From Paraburkholderia acidipaludis NBRC 101816 (GTDB lineage Bacteria; Pseudomonadota; Gammaproteobacteria; Burkholderiales; Burkholderiaceae), in contig NZ_BAXZ01000024.1 of the NCBI RefSeq assembly GCF_000684975.1, forward strand, positions 62,001 through 126,000: 64,000 bases of DNA, read 5' to 3'. Position numbers and translations under genes: made by a program. Positions 44,893 to 52,862 of the stretch are shown piece by piece; position 1 is the first letter of the stretch; every line of letters starts with the position of its first letter. Below the pieces are notes generated by a model. The model searched no databases and was not told where the DNA came from. It worked only from the letters and a program-made list of their open reading frames with translations.

Positions 44893-45118
44893 CGGCCAGC
44901 ACCCGATCGCGCCCGGCCAGTTCTCGATCCTGTGGCCGTCCAGCCGGCAGCTTTCGCCGAAGCTGCGCGTCTTCGTCGACTTCATGTGCGCACATCTGTT
45001 TCAGGAGTCCGCGCCTTCCGGCATCACCCCCGCCCGTGCAACCGCCGATGCAACGGCCCCAGCGCGAGCGAAAGCGCCACGCACACCAGCAGCACGCCGA
45101 CGAGCACAAACATCGTAG
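44888..45118 (+). pseudogene. C-terminal remnant of a LysR regulator
   Basis: Reads F-S-I-L-W-P-S-S-R-Q-L-S-P-K-L-R-V-F-V-D-F, which is the final strand and helix of the LysR effector domain (typical end Y-P-x-x-R-Q-L-S-x-x-x-R-x-F-V-D). The upstream 250 or so residues are missing. Homology ends near 45001; the frame then runs on into the opposite-strand MFS gene. Together with 44704-44892 it looks like the leftover ends of a divergent MFS/LysR pair. Confidence 0.65.
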
Positions 45119-46484
45119 TCCTGAACGCATGCGCGTAGTCGGCCACGGCGGGGTGTGCGCCAAGCGTCGAGAAGAACGCCCCGCCCAGCGTGGCAGCCCC
45201 CACGGCCGCGCCAATCTGCAGCGTCGCCGTCACCATTCCCGAAGCCACGCCCGCGCGCTCGGGCGCGACCTCGGCCAGCACGATCCGCACCACGGACGGC
45301 ATCACGAGCCCCTGCCCCATGCCGATCGCAGCGAGCCCCACGTAGAAGCCCGAGCCGGGCGCCGTGCTTCCGGCGAGCGCGGCAGCGGTCGCCAGCCCCG
45401 CCGCCAGCAGCACATAACCCAGCGTCAGCACGCGGTAGGCGCCGAACCGGTGAACGAGCCGCGGCATCAGCAGCGGGCTCGAAAGAAAACCCAGACCGAA
45501 CGGCAGGATCGCGAGCCCCGAGGCGAGCGGCGACCAGTGCAGGCCACCTTGCAGATAGATGCCATAGGTCAGGAAGAACGCGCTCATCGTGTAGAACAGG
45601 AACGCCAGCGCAAGGCCCACCACCACAACCGGGTTGCGGAAAAGACGCAGGTCCAGCAACGGATCGTGGCCTGCCGCGAGCCGGCGCCACTCCACGCGCA
45701 GCAGCCAGCCCAGCACCGGCAGCGAGCCGGCGAGGCAGGCCAGCATCCCGAGCGGCCAGCCGGCCTCCCGTCCGCGCGTGAGCGGATAGACAAGCATCAG
45801 CAGGAACAGCGAAAGCAGGAGCGTGCCGGGCAGATCGATGCGCTGGCCGCGCGGCGGCCGGCTTTCCGGGATGAAGCGCCAGCTGCCGAGGAGCGCAAGC
45901 AGGCCGATCGGCAGATTGACGAGGAAAATCGCGCGCCAGCCCAGCCCGAAAGGATGCAGGCTGATCAGCGCGCCGCCGCCAAGCTGACCGATAACGGCAG
46001 CCAGCCCGAAGACGAAGCCGTAAAACCCCATGACGCGCACCTGTTCGTGCGGCGTGAAGACGCTGCGGATCGTGGCGAGCACCTGCGGCGCCAGGATGGC
46101 CGCGAACAGGCCCTGGAGCACACGCCCGGCAACCAGCACGCCGCCGCTGCCGGCCAGCCCGCACAGCGTGGAAGCCACCACGAAGCCGGCCATGCCGATC
46201 ATGAAGATGCGCCTGCGGCCGTACAGATCGCCCAGCCGGCCGCCTGTGATCTGCATGACGGCATTCGCGCAGGCGTACGCGGAGACCACCAGCTCCAGCT
46301 CGGCGGGACGCGCGCCGAGTCCGTCGCGAATGGCCGGCAACGCGAGGTTCACGATGAAGTAGTCGATTGGCGGCAGGATCGCGCCGACCAGCAGGACGAC
46401 CAGCGCCCAGCCGTGATGGCTGCGCGCGGCTTCGGTAGTGGCGCCGCATGCCGGAGCGGGGGCGGCGAGGGTGCTGTTTGTCAT
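45024..46484 (-). CDS. DHA2-family MFS exporter
   Basis: A 486-residue 14-helix pump. Start at 46484 (M-T-N-S-T-L-A). Helix 1 carries P-P-I-D-Y-F-I-V-N-L-A-L-P, followed by S-A-Y-A-C-A-N-A-V-M-Q-I-T-G-G-R-L-G-D-L-Y-G-R-R-R and Q-G-L-F-A-A-I-L-A-P-Q. It diverges from a LysR gene over 132 bases with a perfect palindrome between, so it is regulated by that protein. No fusion protein partner. Confidence 0.94.
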   Translation of the reverse strand: MTNSTLAAPAPACGATTEAARSHHGWALVVLLVGAILPPIDYFIVNLALPAIRDGLGARPAELELVVSAYACANAVMQITGGRLGDLYGRRRIFMIGMAGFVVASTLCGLAGSGGVLVAGRVLQGLFAAILAPQVLATIRSVFTPHEQVRVMGFYGFVFGLAAVIGQLGGGALISLHPFGLGWRAIFLVNLPIGLLALLGSWRFIPESRPPRGQRIDLPGTLLLSLFLLMLVYPLTRGREAGWPLGMLACLAGSLPVLGWLLRVEWRRLAAGHDPLLDLRLFRNPVVVVGLALAFLFYTMSAFFLTYGIYLQGGLHWSPLASGLAILPFGLGFLSSPLLMPRLVHRFGAYRVLTLGYVLLAAGLATAAALAGSTAPGSGFYVGLAAIGMGQGLVMPSVVRIVLAEVAPERAGVASGMVTATLQIGAAVGAATLGGAFFSTLGAHPAVADYAHAFRTTMFVLVGVLLVCVALSLALGPLHRRLHGRG

Positions 46485-46583
46485 GAGTGCAGTCTCGATG
46501 CTCGGGCCCGCCGGGAGAGCGGGCATTCGAGACGCTATTCTGGTCTTGCCTCATGATCCGGAAAAGCGGGAAATGGTGTTAGT

Positions 46584-46606
46584 ATCCATCGCATAATCCG
46601 ATGGAT
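46584..46606. promoter_or_regulatory. Perfect palindrome ATCCATCG-N7-CGATGGAT
   Basis: Eight-base perfect arms (46584-46591 and 46599-46606) with a 7-base AT-rich centre, just upstream of the LysR start and in the divergent gap to the MFS gene. Size and place fit the LysR recognition site. Confidence 0.75.
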
Positions 46607-46616
46607 GAGGCGGGCG

Positions 46617-47489
46617 ATGCGCGGTTTCGATTTCGACCAGTTGAAGACCTTCACGGCGGTGGCGGAGGCAGGCAGCCTCTCGGCGGCCGCGCCGCTGCTG
46701 CATCTGTCGCAGTCGACGGTCAGCGAGCAGGTGCGCAAGCTCGAGGAGCGCGCGGGCGTGCCGCTTTTCGTGCGCAGCAAGCGCGGCGTCGAGCCGACGG
46801 CCTCGGGCGCGCGGCTGCTGGAGCACGCGCGGCGTCTCGTGGCGCTCAACGAGGCCGCCTTCGACGAATTGCGCGGTCAGGCGATCAAGGGCGAGTTGCG
46901 TGTCGCAATCACCGAGTATTTCCGCCCCAACGAGGTAGCGGGCCTGCTCGCGCGGCTACGCGAGTGCTACCCGCGGCTCAGCCTGCACGTGCGCGCGATG
47001 AAGAGCGCCGAAATCGAGCTCGCCCAGGCGAAGGGACAGATCGATATCGGCGTGGTCATGAATCTCTCGTCGGGGCCATACCGGCCCGTCGCCAGCGACG
47101 CCCAGTGGATCCTGCGGCGCGAGCCGGTCTACTGGGTCGCGTCGGCGGCGCTGGCGGAGCAGTTGCCCGAGCGGCTGCCGCTCGTGCTGCTGCCGGACGA
47201 CTGCATGATGCATCAAACGGCGGTGCGTTCGCTCGAAGAGAAAGCGCTGCCCTACGAGCTCGTGCACAGCGCGTCCGGCGTGGCCGGCCTGCAGTCGATG
47301 GTCGCGGCCGGACTCGGCGTGGGCTGTCTCTGCGCGTCGTCGATCCCGGATGGGCTCGTGCGGCTGGGTGCGAAGTACCGGTTGCCGGCGCTGCCCGAAG
47401 CCGTGTTCTCGCTCACGCCGCCGCATCCCAGCGAACGGGAAGCGGTGGCACAGGCGAGAGAGGTGCTGTCACGGCAACTGCTGGTGTGA
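46617..47489 (+). CDS. LysR-family regulator divergent from an MFS pump
   Basis: A 290-residue LysR protein. The start at 46617 (M-R-G-F-D-F-D-Q-L) has GAGG 6 bases before it. Winged helix about 6-64 (LSAAAPLLHLSQSTVSEQVR; F-V-R-S-K-R-G-V), effector domain about 90-285 (G-E-L-R-V-A-I-T-E-Y). The palindrome at 46584-46606 overlaps its own leader, suggesting autoregulation. The target is probably the MFS gene at 45024. Confidence 0.92.
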   Translation: MRGFDFDQLKTFTAVAEAGSLSAAAPLLHLSQSTVSEQVRKLEERAGVPLFVRSKRGVEPTASGARLLEHARRLVALNEAAFDELRGQAIKGELRVAITEYFRPNEVAGLLARLRECYPRLSLHVRAMKSAEIELAQAKGQIDIGVVMNLSSGPYRPVASDAQWILRREPVYWVASAALAEQLPERLPLVLLPDDCMMHQTAVRSLEEKALPYELVHSASGVAGLQSMVAAGLGVGCLCASSIPDGLVRLGAKYRLPALPEAVFSLTPPHPSEREAVAQAREVLSRQLLV

Positions 47490-47536
47490 CGCCTGGCCAG
47501 GAGAGCCGGGCCGGCAGCGGGTATTACGGGCGGCTG

Positions 47537-48703
47537 TTACGGGCGCGTGCGGCGCACGCCTGCGGCACGCAGCGTGGCGAGATCGGGGAAGCCGTCGACC
47601 GCCATCAGCAGATCCGCTTCGGCGAGAATGGACCGCACCACGTGGACGACACCGGCCGCGCCGCCCAGCGCGAGACCATAGGCATACGGCCGGCCGAGGC
47701 CGACCATGCTGGCCCCCATCGCGATTGCCTTGACGACGTCGGTGCCCGAACGGATGCCCGAATCGAACCAGACCGGAACCTTGCCGCATGCCGCGACGAG
47801 CGCAGACAGAAGGTCGATCGACGCAATTCCGCCATTGGCCTGGCGACCGCCATGGTTCGAGCAGTAGATCGCGTCGACGCCGGTGTCGATGGCGCGGCTG
47901 GCGTCGTCGGGATGCTGGATGCCTTTGACGATCAGCGGCAAGCGCGTGATGGATCTCAGCCAGGCGAGGTCGTCCCAGGTGACGGTTTGTCCGAACACCG
48001 TCGCCCATTCGCGCACGGCCCCGGCAAGATCCTCTTCCGGCGGCGCCGCGAGCCTGGCCCGGAAGTGCGGATCCGAGAAGTAATTGGCGAGCGCCACGCC
48101 GCGCAGTTGGGGAAAGTTGCTGTCGTTGAGGTCGCGCGGGCGCCAGCCCGTGAGCCAGGTGTCGAGCGTGACGACAATGCCCTTGTAGCCGGCCGCCTCG
48201 GCGCGCCGCACGAAGCTCGCGGCAAGATCGCGATCCTTGGGCGTGTAGAGCTGGAAGAAGGCCGTGCCTTCGCCCAGCGCTTGCGCAACGGCTTCGAGCG
48301 GATCGTTCATCAGCGTGGAGGCGATCATCGGCACGCCGGCTTCCGCCGCGGCCTGCGCCGTCGCAATATCGCCGTGGCCATCCTGCGCGCACGCGCCGAT
48401 CACGCCGATCGGCGAAAGCATCAGCGGGGACGGGTAGCGCTTGCCGAACATCTCCACGGAAAGGTCGCGCTCGCGCGTGTCGACCAGCATGCGCGGCACG
48501 ATCCCCCACTCCGCGAAAGCCTCCACATTGCGGCGCTGAGTGGACTCGTCGCCGCAGCCGCCCTGCACATAGCTCAGGAGCGACGGCGGCAAGGCGGAGG
48601 CCGCCCGCTCCTCCAGCCGCTTGAAATCCACGGGAAGATTCGGCCGAATGCCGTGGAGGCCTTTGACGTAGATTTCGTTCTGGTAATCACCGAATGGCTT
48701 CAT
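47537..48703 (-). CDS. Lactate 2-monooxygenase, FMN-dependent
   Basis: A 388-residue enzyme of the FMN alpha-hydroxyacid oxidase family. Lactate 2-monooxygenases turn L-lactate and oxygen into acetate, CO2 and water. Seen: S-Y-V-Q-G-G-C-G-D-E near the N-terminus, L-S-P-I-G-V, F-Q-L-Y-T-P-K-D, V-K-G-I-Q-H-P-D-D-A, and the catalytic motif S-N-H-G-G-R-Q (active His and Arg). The extra loop and P-R-M-L-V-D region favour lactate 2-monooxygenase over glycolate oxidase. Start at 48703 behind an AGGTGA ribosome site. No pathway neighbours. Confidence 0.88.
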   Translation of the reverse strand: MKPFGDYQNEIYVKGLHGIRPNLPVDFKRLEERAASALPPSLLSYVQGGCGDESTQRRNVEAFAEWGIVPRMLVDTRERDLSVEMFGKRYPSPLMLSPIGVIGACAQDGHGDIATAQAAAEAGVPMIASTLMNDPLEAVAQALGEGTAFFQLYTPKDRDLAASFVRRAEAAGYKGIVVTLDTWLTGWRPRDLNDSNFPQLRGVALANYFSDPHFRARLAAPPEEDLAGAVREWATVFGQTVTWDDLAWLRSITRLPLIVKGIQHPDDASRAIDTGVDAIYCSNHGGRQANGGIASIDLLSALVAACGKVPVWFDSGIRSGTDVVKAIAMGASMVGLGRPYAYGLALGGAAGVVHVVRSILAEADLLMAVDGFPDLATLRAAGVRRTRP

Positions 48704-48859
48704 GGTCACCTGCGCTAGTGGGTGGGCGATCTCCGGCTGCGTCGCGTGGCCGGAGGCGTGGATGCATGATGTCGGTAATCCCGCGCGGATTCTGTCGGGT
48801 AGGCGACAACTGCGGCCGCGGGAACGAAGCGCGGCCGCGGTCGGAAGCCCTGCGCCCTC

Positions 48860-50200
48860 TCAGGCGCCGGCTGCGCCCAGCCCTTCCACTGAGACGGTCA
48901 GGCCGGACCCGTCGGCGTTGTTCTGCAGCGTCAGCGTCAGGGCCTGGCGCTCCGCAATGCGCCACGCAATGGAAAGCCCGAGCCCGCTGCCCGTACCAGG
49001 CACATGGCTGCCGCGGTAGAAGCGGTCGAGCACGCGTTCGAGTTCGCCCGCCGGAATGCCGGGTCCGTTGTCGATCACCTGAAAGCCGAGCCGATCGCCG
49101 CTGCGCGTCAGCACGAGATCGACCTTGCCGCCCGGCGGGGTATAGCGGACCGCGTTGTCGATCAGGTTGCCGAGGAGCGTGGCGAGTCCATGTGCATCCG
49201 CGAGCACGTCGCACGGGTCGTCCGGCGCGACCGGCGCGCGGTGTTCGAGGCCGAGGTCGATGCCCTTCTCCTCCGCCAGCAGCGAGAAGTCGCCGACCGC
49301 GTGTTCCGCGAGCCTGCGCAGGCTCACGCGCGCCGCGTCGCGCTCGGGGCCGGCGTCCTCGCGCGCGAGCGTGAGCAACTGCTGCGCAAGCCGGATGAGG
49401 CGATTGAGCCGCATGGAAACCCGTTCGAGCGTGTGCGCCTCGCCGCTCAGCGTGCCGTCGCGCAGCGCGGCCTGAAGCTGGAGCTTGAGCGCGGCAAGCG
49501 GAGAGCGCAGCTCGTGCGCCGCGTCCGCAATGAAATTACGTTGGGTCTGCGAAGCAATTCTCAGGCGTTGCAGCAAATCGTTCAGCGCCTCGACGAGCGG
49601 CCGCAGTTCGACCGGCGTTTTGCCGTCGATGTGCAACGGTTCGAGCGAGTTGAGCGAGCGCGTCGCGAGGGCCGTGGAGAGCGCATTCACAGGCGCGAGC
49701 CCGCGAGCCGCAACGAGCAGCACGAGCGCGATCGCCGCCGGCACGAGCAGGGCGAACGGCCACAGGGTATGCAGGGCGAGCCTGAGCGCGAGCCCGTCGC
49801 GCACCGAAACCGGTTGCGCGACCTGCACGTAGCGCCCCGCCTGCTGCGTGCCGTACACGCGCCAGCGATTCTCCTCGTGGTCGACCGTGCGAATGCCGCT
49901 CACGTAGCGCGGCAGCGTGGGCGCCATGCGCGAGTGGTAGACGAGACGCCCGGCGTCGTCCCAGATCTCGATCAGGATGCGGTCGTCGGCAATGCCTTCG
50001 TATTCCGGGTCGGGTTGCTCGACATTGCGCGCGGCTTCGAGATTCGCCGGCATCGAGAGCGCCACCGTGCGCAACTCGTAATCGAACAGCTCGCTGGCCT
50101 CCTCGCGCGCCGTGTGAAAGATGCCGAACGCGGAAACCGCCGAAGCGACGGCGAACCCGCAGATCAGGCCGCCCAGCAGCTTGCGGCGTATCGAGCTCAT
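48860..50200 (-). CDS. Sensor histidine kinase, QseC/PmrB type
   Basis: A 446-residue inner-membrane kinase. Two helices (about 9-28 and 148-168) enclose a periplasmic sensor; a HAMP-like linker follows. Dimer/phosphoacceptor domain with His about 229 in D-A-A-H-E-L-R-S-P-L; ATPase domain with N-L-I-D-N-A-V-R-Y (N box), D-N-G-P-G-I-P (G1) and G-S-G-L-G-L-S (G2). Its ATG overlaps the regulator stop (ATGA). The E-L-R-S-P phosphosite and sensor length match the QseC branch. Ligand unknown. Confidence 0.94.
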   Translation of the reverse strand: MSSIRRKLLGGLICGFAVASAVSAFGIFHTAREEASELFDYELRTVALSMPANLEAARNVEQPDPEYEGIADDRILIEIWDDAGRLVYHSRMAPTLPRYVSGIRTVDHEENRWRVYGTQQAGRYVQVAQPVSVRDGLALRLALHTLWPFALLVPAAIALVLLVAARGLAPVNALSTALATRSLNSLEPLHIDGKTPVELRPLVEALNDLLQRLRIASQTQRNFIADAAHELRSPLAALKLQLQAALRDGTLSGEAHTLERVSMRLNRLIRLAQQLLTLAREDAGPERDAARVSLRRLAEHAVGDFSLLAEEKGIDLGLEHRAPVAPDDPCDVLADAHGLATLLGNLIDNAVRYTPPGGKVDLVLTRSGDRLGFQVIDNGPGIPAGELERVLDRFYRGSHVPGTGSGLGLSIAWRIAERQALTLTLQNNADGSGLTVSVEGLGAAGA

Positions 50201-50859
50201 TCGCACCTCTTGAGCCGGTAGCCCACGCCGCGCACCGTGACGATCTGCTCGGCGCCCAGCTTGCGCCGCAAGCTGTGCACATGCACTTCGATCGTGTTGC
50301 TGCCCACTTCCTCCCCCCAGCCATACATGCGCTCTTCGAGCTCGGCACGCGTAAACACCCGCGCGGGCTCCTCGATCAGGGCACGCAGCAACGCGAATTC
50401 GCGCGGCAGCAGCGCCACGTTCTCGCCGTTCATCGTCACTTCATGGCCGGCCGGATCGAGCATCAGCGCGCCGTGCGTGTAGACAGGCTGCTTCTTCCCG
50501 GTGCGCCGGCGCAGCAGCGCGCGGGCGCGGGCCGCGAGTTCGTCGAGGTCGAAGGGCTTGATGAGGTAGTCGTCGGCGCCGGCGTCCAGAGCGCCGATGC
50601 GCTCGCTCACCGCGTCGCGCGCGGTCAGCACGAGCACGGGCGCATCGCCGTCGCGCAGGCGATAGTCGGTGAGCACCGCGATGCCGTCCTTCTTCGGCAG
50701 GCCCAGATCGAGCAGAACGAGGTCGTAGACGCCGCTGCCGAGCGAGAGCTCGGCCTCGCGCCCGTCATGCGCCCAGTCGACCGCGTAGCCTTCGCGCCGC
50801 ATCGACTCGAGCACCGTCTCGCCGATCATCTCGTCGTCTTCCACCAGCAAGAGGCGCAT
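50197..50859 (-). CDS. OmpR-family response regulator, QseB/PmrA type
   Basis: A 220-residue regulator. Receiver domain with acidic pair E-D-D (8-10), phospho-Asp about 51 in L-L-D-L-G-L-P, T/S in L-T-A-R-D, Lys in L-I-K-P-F. C-terminal winged helix about 125-218 (L-P-R-E-F-A-L-L-R-A-L; S-N-T-I-E-V-H-V-H-S-L-R-R-K-L; V-R-G-V-G-Y-R-L). Upstream are copies of the box CTTAAG-N5-CTTAAG, the known PmrA/QseB target, indicating autoregulation and control of the divergent membrane gene. Confidence 0.95.
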   Translation of the reverse strand: MRLLLVEDDEMIGETVLESMRREGYAVDWAHDGREAELSLGSGVYDLVLLDLGLPKKDGIAVLTDYRLRDGDAPVLVLTARDAVSERIGALDAGADDYLIKPFDLDELAARARALLRRRTGKKQPVYTHGALMLDPAGHEVTMNGENVALLPREFALLRALIEEPARVFTRAELEERMYGWGEEVGSNTIEVHVHSLRRKLGAEQIVTVRGVGYRLKRCE

Positions 50860-50903
50860 GGCGTTCCCCGTTTATCGCAACCCTGTATTCTCCCGTATTG
50901 CGG

Positions 50904-50920
50904 CTTAAGTCGGGCTTAAG
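50904..50920. promoter_or_regulatory. PmrA/QseB box 1, CTTAAG-N5-CTTAAG
   Basis: Two perfect direct CTTAAG repeats (50904-50909, 50915-50920) with 5-base spacing, matching the BasR/PmrA/QseB recognition pattern, 45 bases upstream of the response-regulator start. Confidence 0.8.
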
Positions 50921-50987
50921 CTGCGTGCCGTGCGAATGCGTCGTGCTATACCCCGGGCAATGCCCCGGCGCCGCTTGAGTGCTCGCG

Positions 50988-51004
50988 CTTAAGTGTTCGT
51001 TAAG
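50988..51004. promoter_or_regulatory. PmrA/QseB box 2, CTTAAG-N5-GTTAAG
   Basis: CTTAAG (50988-50993) and GTTAAG (50999-51004), same spacing as box 1, 63 bases before the membrane-protein start. Further near-matches (CTTGAG at 50974, CTTAAA at 51014) flank it, giving a cluster of half-sites. Confidence 0.75.
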
Positions 51005-51067
51005 CCCCGGCAGCTTAAAGTGCGCGACTGTTTCGTTTCCTCCGCACGTTCCACAGGGAGTCGCCCC

Positions 51068-51856
51068 ATGCATTCCAGCAGTCGAAGTCTTGCCGGTCAT
51101 GTCGTCAGCAAGGTTCCCGAGGTCACGCTCGGCTTCTGGCTCATCAAGATCGCAGCCACCACGCTCGGCGAAACGGGCGGCGACTGGGTGACGATGTCGC
51201 TGAACCTCGGCTATCTCGCCGGTTCGCTGATCTTTCTCGTGAGCTTCATCGTCCTGGTCTCGGGCCAGATCCGCGCACAGCGCTTCTATCCCTTCCTGTA
51301 CTGGGCCACCATCGTCGCGACGACCACGCTCGGCACGACGCTCGCCGACTTCTGCGACCGCTCGCTCGGCGTCGGCTATCCGGGCGGGGTTTCGCTCGTC
51401 GCCGCACTGCTCGTCGCGAGCCTCGCCGTCTGGTATCGCGTCGAAGGCACGGTGTCGGTCGAGAGCGTCGTGAGCGCACGCGCGGAATGGTTCTACTGGA
51501 TCACCATCCTCTTTTCGCAGACGCTCGGCACCGCGCTCGGCGACTGGGTGGCCGACGACGATCGCGGCGGTCTCGGCCTCGGCTTCGAAATGGGCGCCGC
51601 CATTTTCGGCGCCGGGCTCGTGATCGTGGCGCTGCTGCGGCTCTGGCCGCGCGTGTCGCGCACTGCCCTCTTCTGGGCCGCGTTCGTGCTCACGCGCCCG
51701 CTTGGCGCCACGCTCGGCGATCTGCTCGACAAGCCGATCGCGCAAGGCGGGCTGGATTTCAGCCGCTTCTACGCGTCGGCCATCCTGATCGTGTTCATCG
51801 TGGGCTGCGTCGTGCTGATCCCGCAACGCGCCGCGCGGCGCGCGCCTTCCGCTTAA
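51068..51856 (+). CDS. Membrane-anchored protein with four internal repeats (COG4705-like)
   Basis: A 262-residue membrane protein of about 8 helices. A motif of the form F-W-x-x-K/T-x-x-x-T-T-L-G-x-x-x-x-D recurs four times (about 18-40, 80-105, 142-165, 200-225: T-L-G-E-T-G-G-D, T-L-G-T-T-L-A-D, T-L-G-T-A-L-G-D, P-L-G-A-T-L-G-D), giving an internally duplicated layout. The start at 51068 has GGGAG before it. Members of this family often lie beside PmrA/QseB-type systems; the boxes upstream support direct control. Function unknown. Confidence 0.88.
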   Translation: MHSSSRSLAGHVVSKVPEVTLGFWLIKIAATTLGETGGDWVTMSLNLGYLAGSLIFLVSFIVLVSGQIRAQRFYPFLYWATIVATTTLGTTLADFCDRSLGVGYPGGVSLVAALLVASLAVWYRVEGTVSVESVVSARAEWFYWITILFSQTLGTALGDWVADDDRGGLGLGFEMGAAIFGAGLVIVALLRLWPRVSRTALFWAAFVLTRPLGATLGDLLDKPIAQGGLDFSRFYASAILIVFIVGCVVLIPQRAARRAPSA

Positions 51857-51883
51857 TCCGCTTAGTCCCTGTAATGCCGGCGC

Positions 51884-52552
51884 CTACGCCTTCACGACCG
51901 TGATCGCGAATCCGTCCCACCCCTTGGCGCCCACCGTCTGCACCGCGCTGCTTTCCAGCCGCGCGTCGTGCGCAAGCATGTCGATGTAGCGGCGCACGCC
52001 CACGACGTCGTCGTCACGATGCGCTTCGTCGGCCACGCGCCCGTCGCGCACGACGTTGTCGGCCACGATCACGGTGCCGGGCCGCGAAAGCTTCAGCACA
52101 CGTTCGAGGTAATGCGGGTTGTTGCTCTTGTCCGCGTCGATGAAGATGAAGTCGAATGGCGCGACGCCCTCTTCGACCATGCGGTCCAGCGAATCGAGCG
52201 CCAGCCCCTCGACCACCGTGACCTTGTCGCTCACGCCCGCCGCGGCGAGATTGGCACGCGCCACGGCGGCGTTCGCGGTCATGGCCTCCAGCGTCACGAG
52301 TGTGCCGTCCGCAGGCAGCGCGCGGGCGAGCCAGATCGCGCTGTAGCCGCCCAGCGTGCCGATTTCCAGCACCCGGCGCGCACCCTGGATGCGGGCGAGC
52401 AGATACAGGAATTTGCCCTGATTAGGCGCCACGTTGATGGCTCGCAGGCCGGCCTTCGCGCTGGCCGCAAGCGCATCGTCCAGGGCCGGATCGTACCCGA
52501 TGAGTCGCTCACAAAACCACTCGTCCACGGCGTGCCACGTTTGCTCGTTCAT
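51884..52552 (-). CDS. SAM-dependent O-methyltransferase (family 3)
   Basis: A 222-residue cytoplasmic methyltransferase. Start at 52552 (M-N-E-Q-T-W-H-A) with AGGAG at 8 bases. SAM-binding motif V-L-E-I-G-T-L-G-G-Y-S-A-I-W-L-A (about 60-75), T-L-E-A, F-I-D-A-D-K-S-N-N, and metal/catecholic region V-V-A-D-N-V-V-R-D-G. Family 3 enzymes methylate catechols and caffeoyl-type compounds; the bacterial substrate is unknown. Convergent with the COG4705 gene. Confidence 0.92.
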   Translation of the reverse strand: MNEQTWHAVDEWFCERLIGYDPALDDALAASAKAGLRAINVAPNQGKFLYLLARIQGARRVLEIGTLGGYSAIWLARALPADGTLVTLEAMTANAAVARANLAAAGVSDKVTVVEGLALDSLDRMVEEGVAPFDFIFIDADKSNNPHYLERVLKLSRPGTVIVADNVVRDGRVADEAHRDDDVVGVRRYIDMLAHDARLESSAVQTVGAKGWDGFAITVVKA

Positions 52553-52658
52553 CGCTCGGCTCCTGTGCAATGGGAGCCGCCAGCTTACCGCACGCGCCAC
52601 GGCAGGCGCAGAAAGGACGGCACGCGCGATGAAAGCCGCCAGCGCGCCGTTCGCGTGC

Positions 52659-52853
52659 TCAACCCACGCGCACACCGTTCGCGTACTGGATGCTTCGCAT
52701 CACTACGTTGAGCGCGCGCCCGAGCGGCATGCCCACGAGCACGCCCCACAAGGCGAACGACAGCGCCGAAAAGCCGTCGGTCGCCGCCCACGGCTGCCCC
52801 GACTCGACGGCATAATGCATGAAGGACTCCGCAGCAAATGTCAGGACGATCAT
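52659..52853 (-). pseudogene. Remnant of a small two-helix membrane protein
   Basis: About 64 codons from an ATG at 52853 that lies inside the first hydrophobic stretch (M-I-V-L-T-F-A-A-E-S-F-M), followed by W-A-A-T-D-G-F-S-A-L-S-F-A-L-W-G-V-L-V and G-M-P-L-G-R-A-L. No ribosome site precedes the ATG, and the hydrophobic run begins a few codons earlier, so the true N-terminus is probably lost. It abuts the opposite-strand response-regulator remnant. A genuine small protein cannot be excluded. Confidence 0.4.
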
Positions 52854-52862
52854 GGCGAGCAG

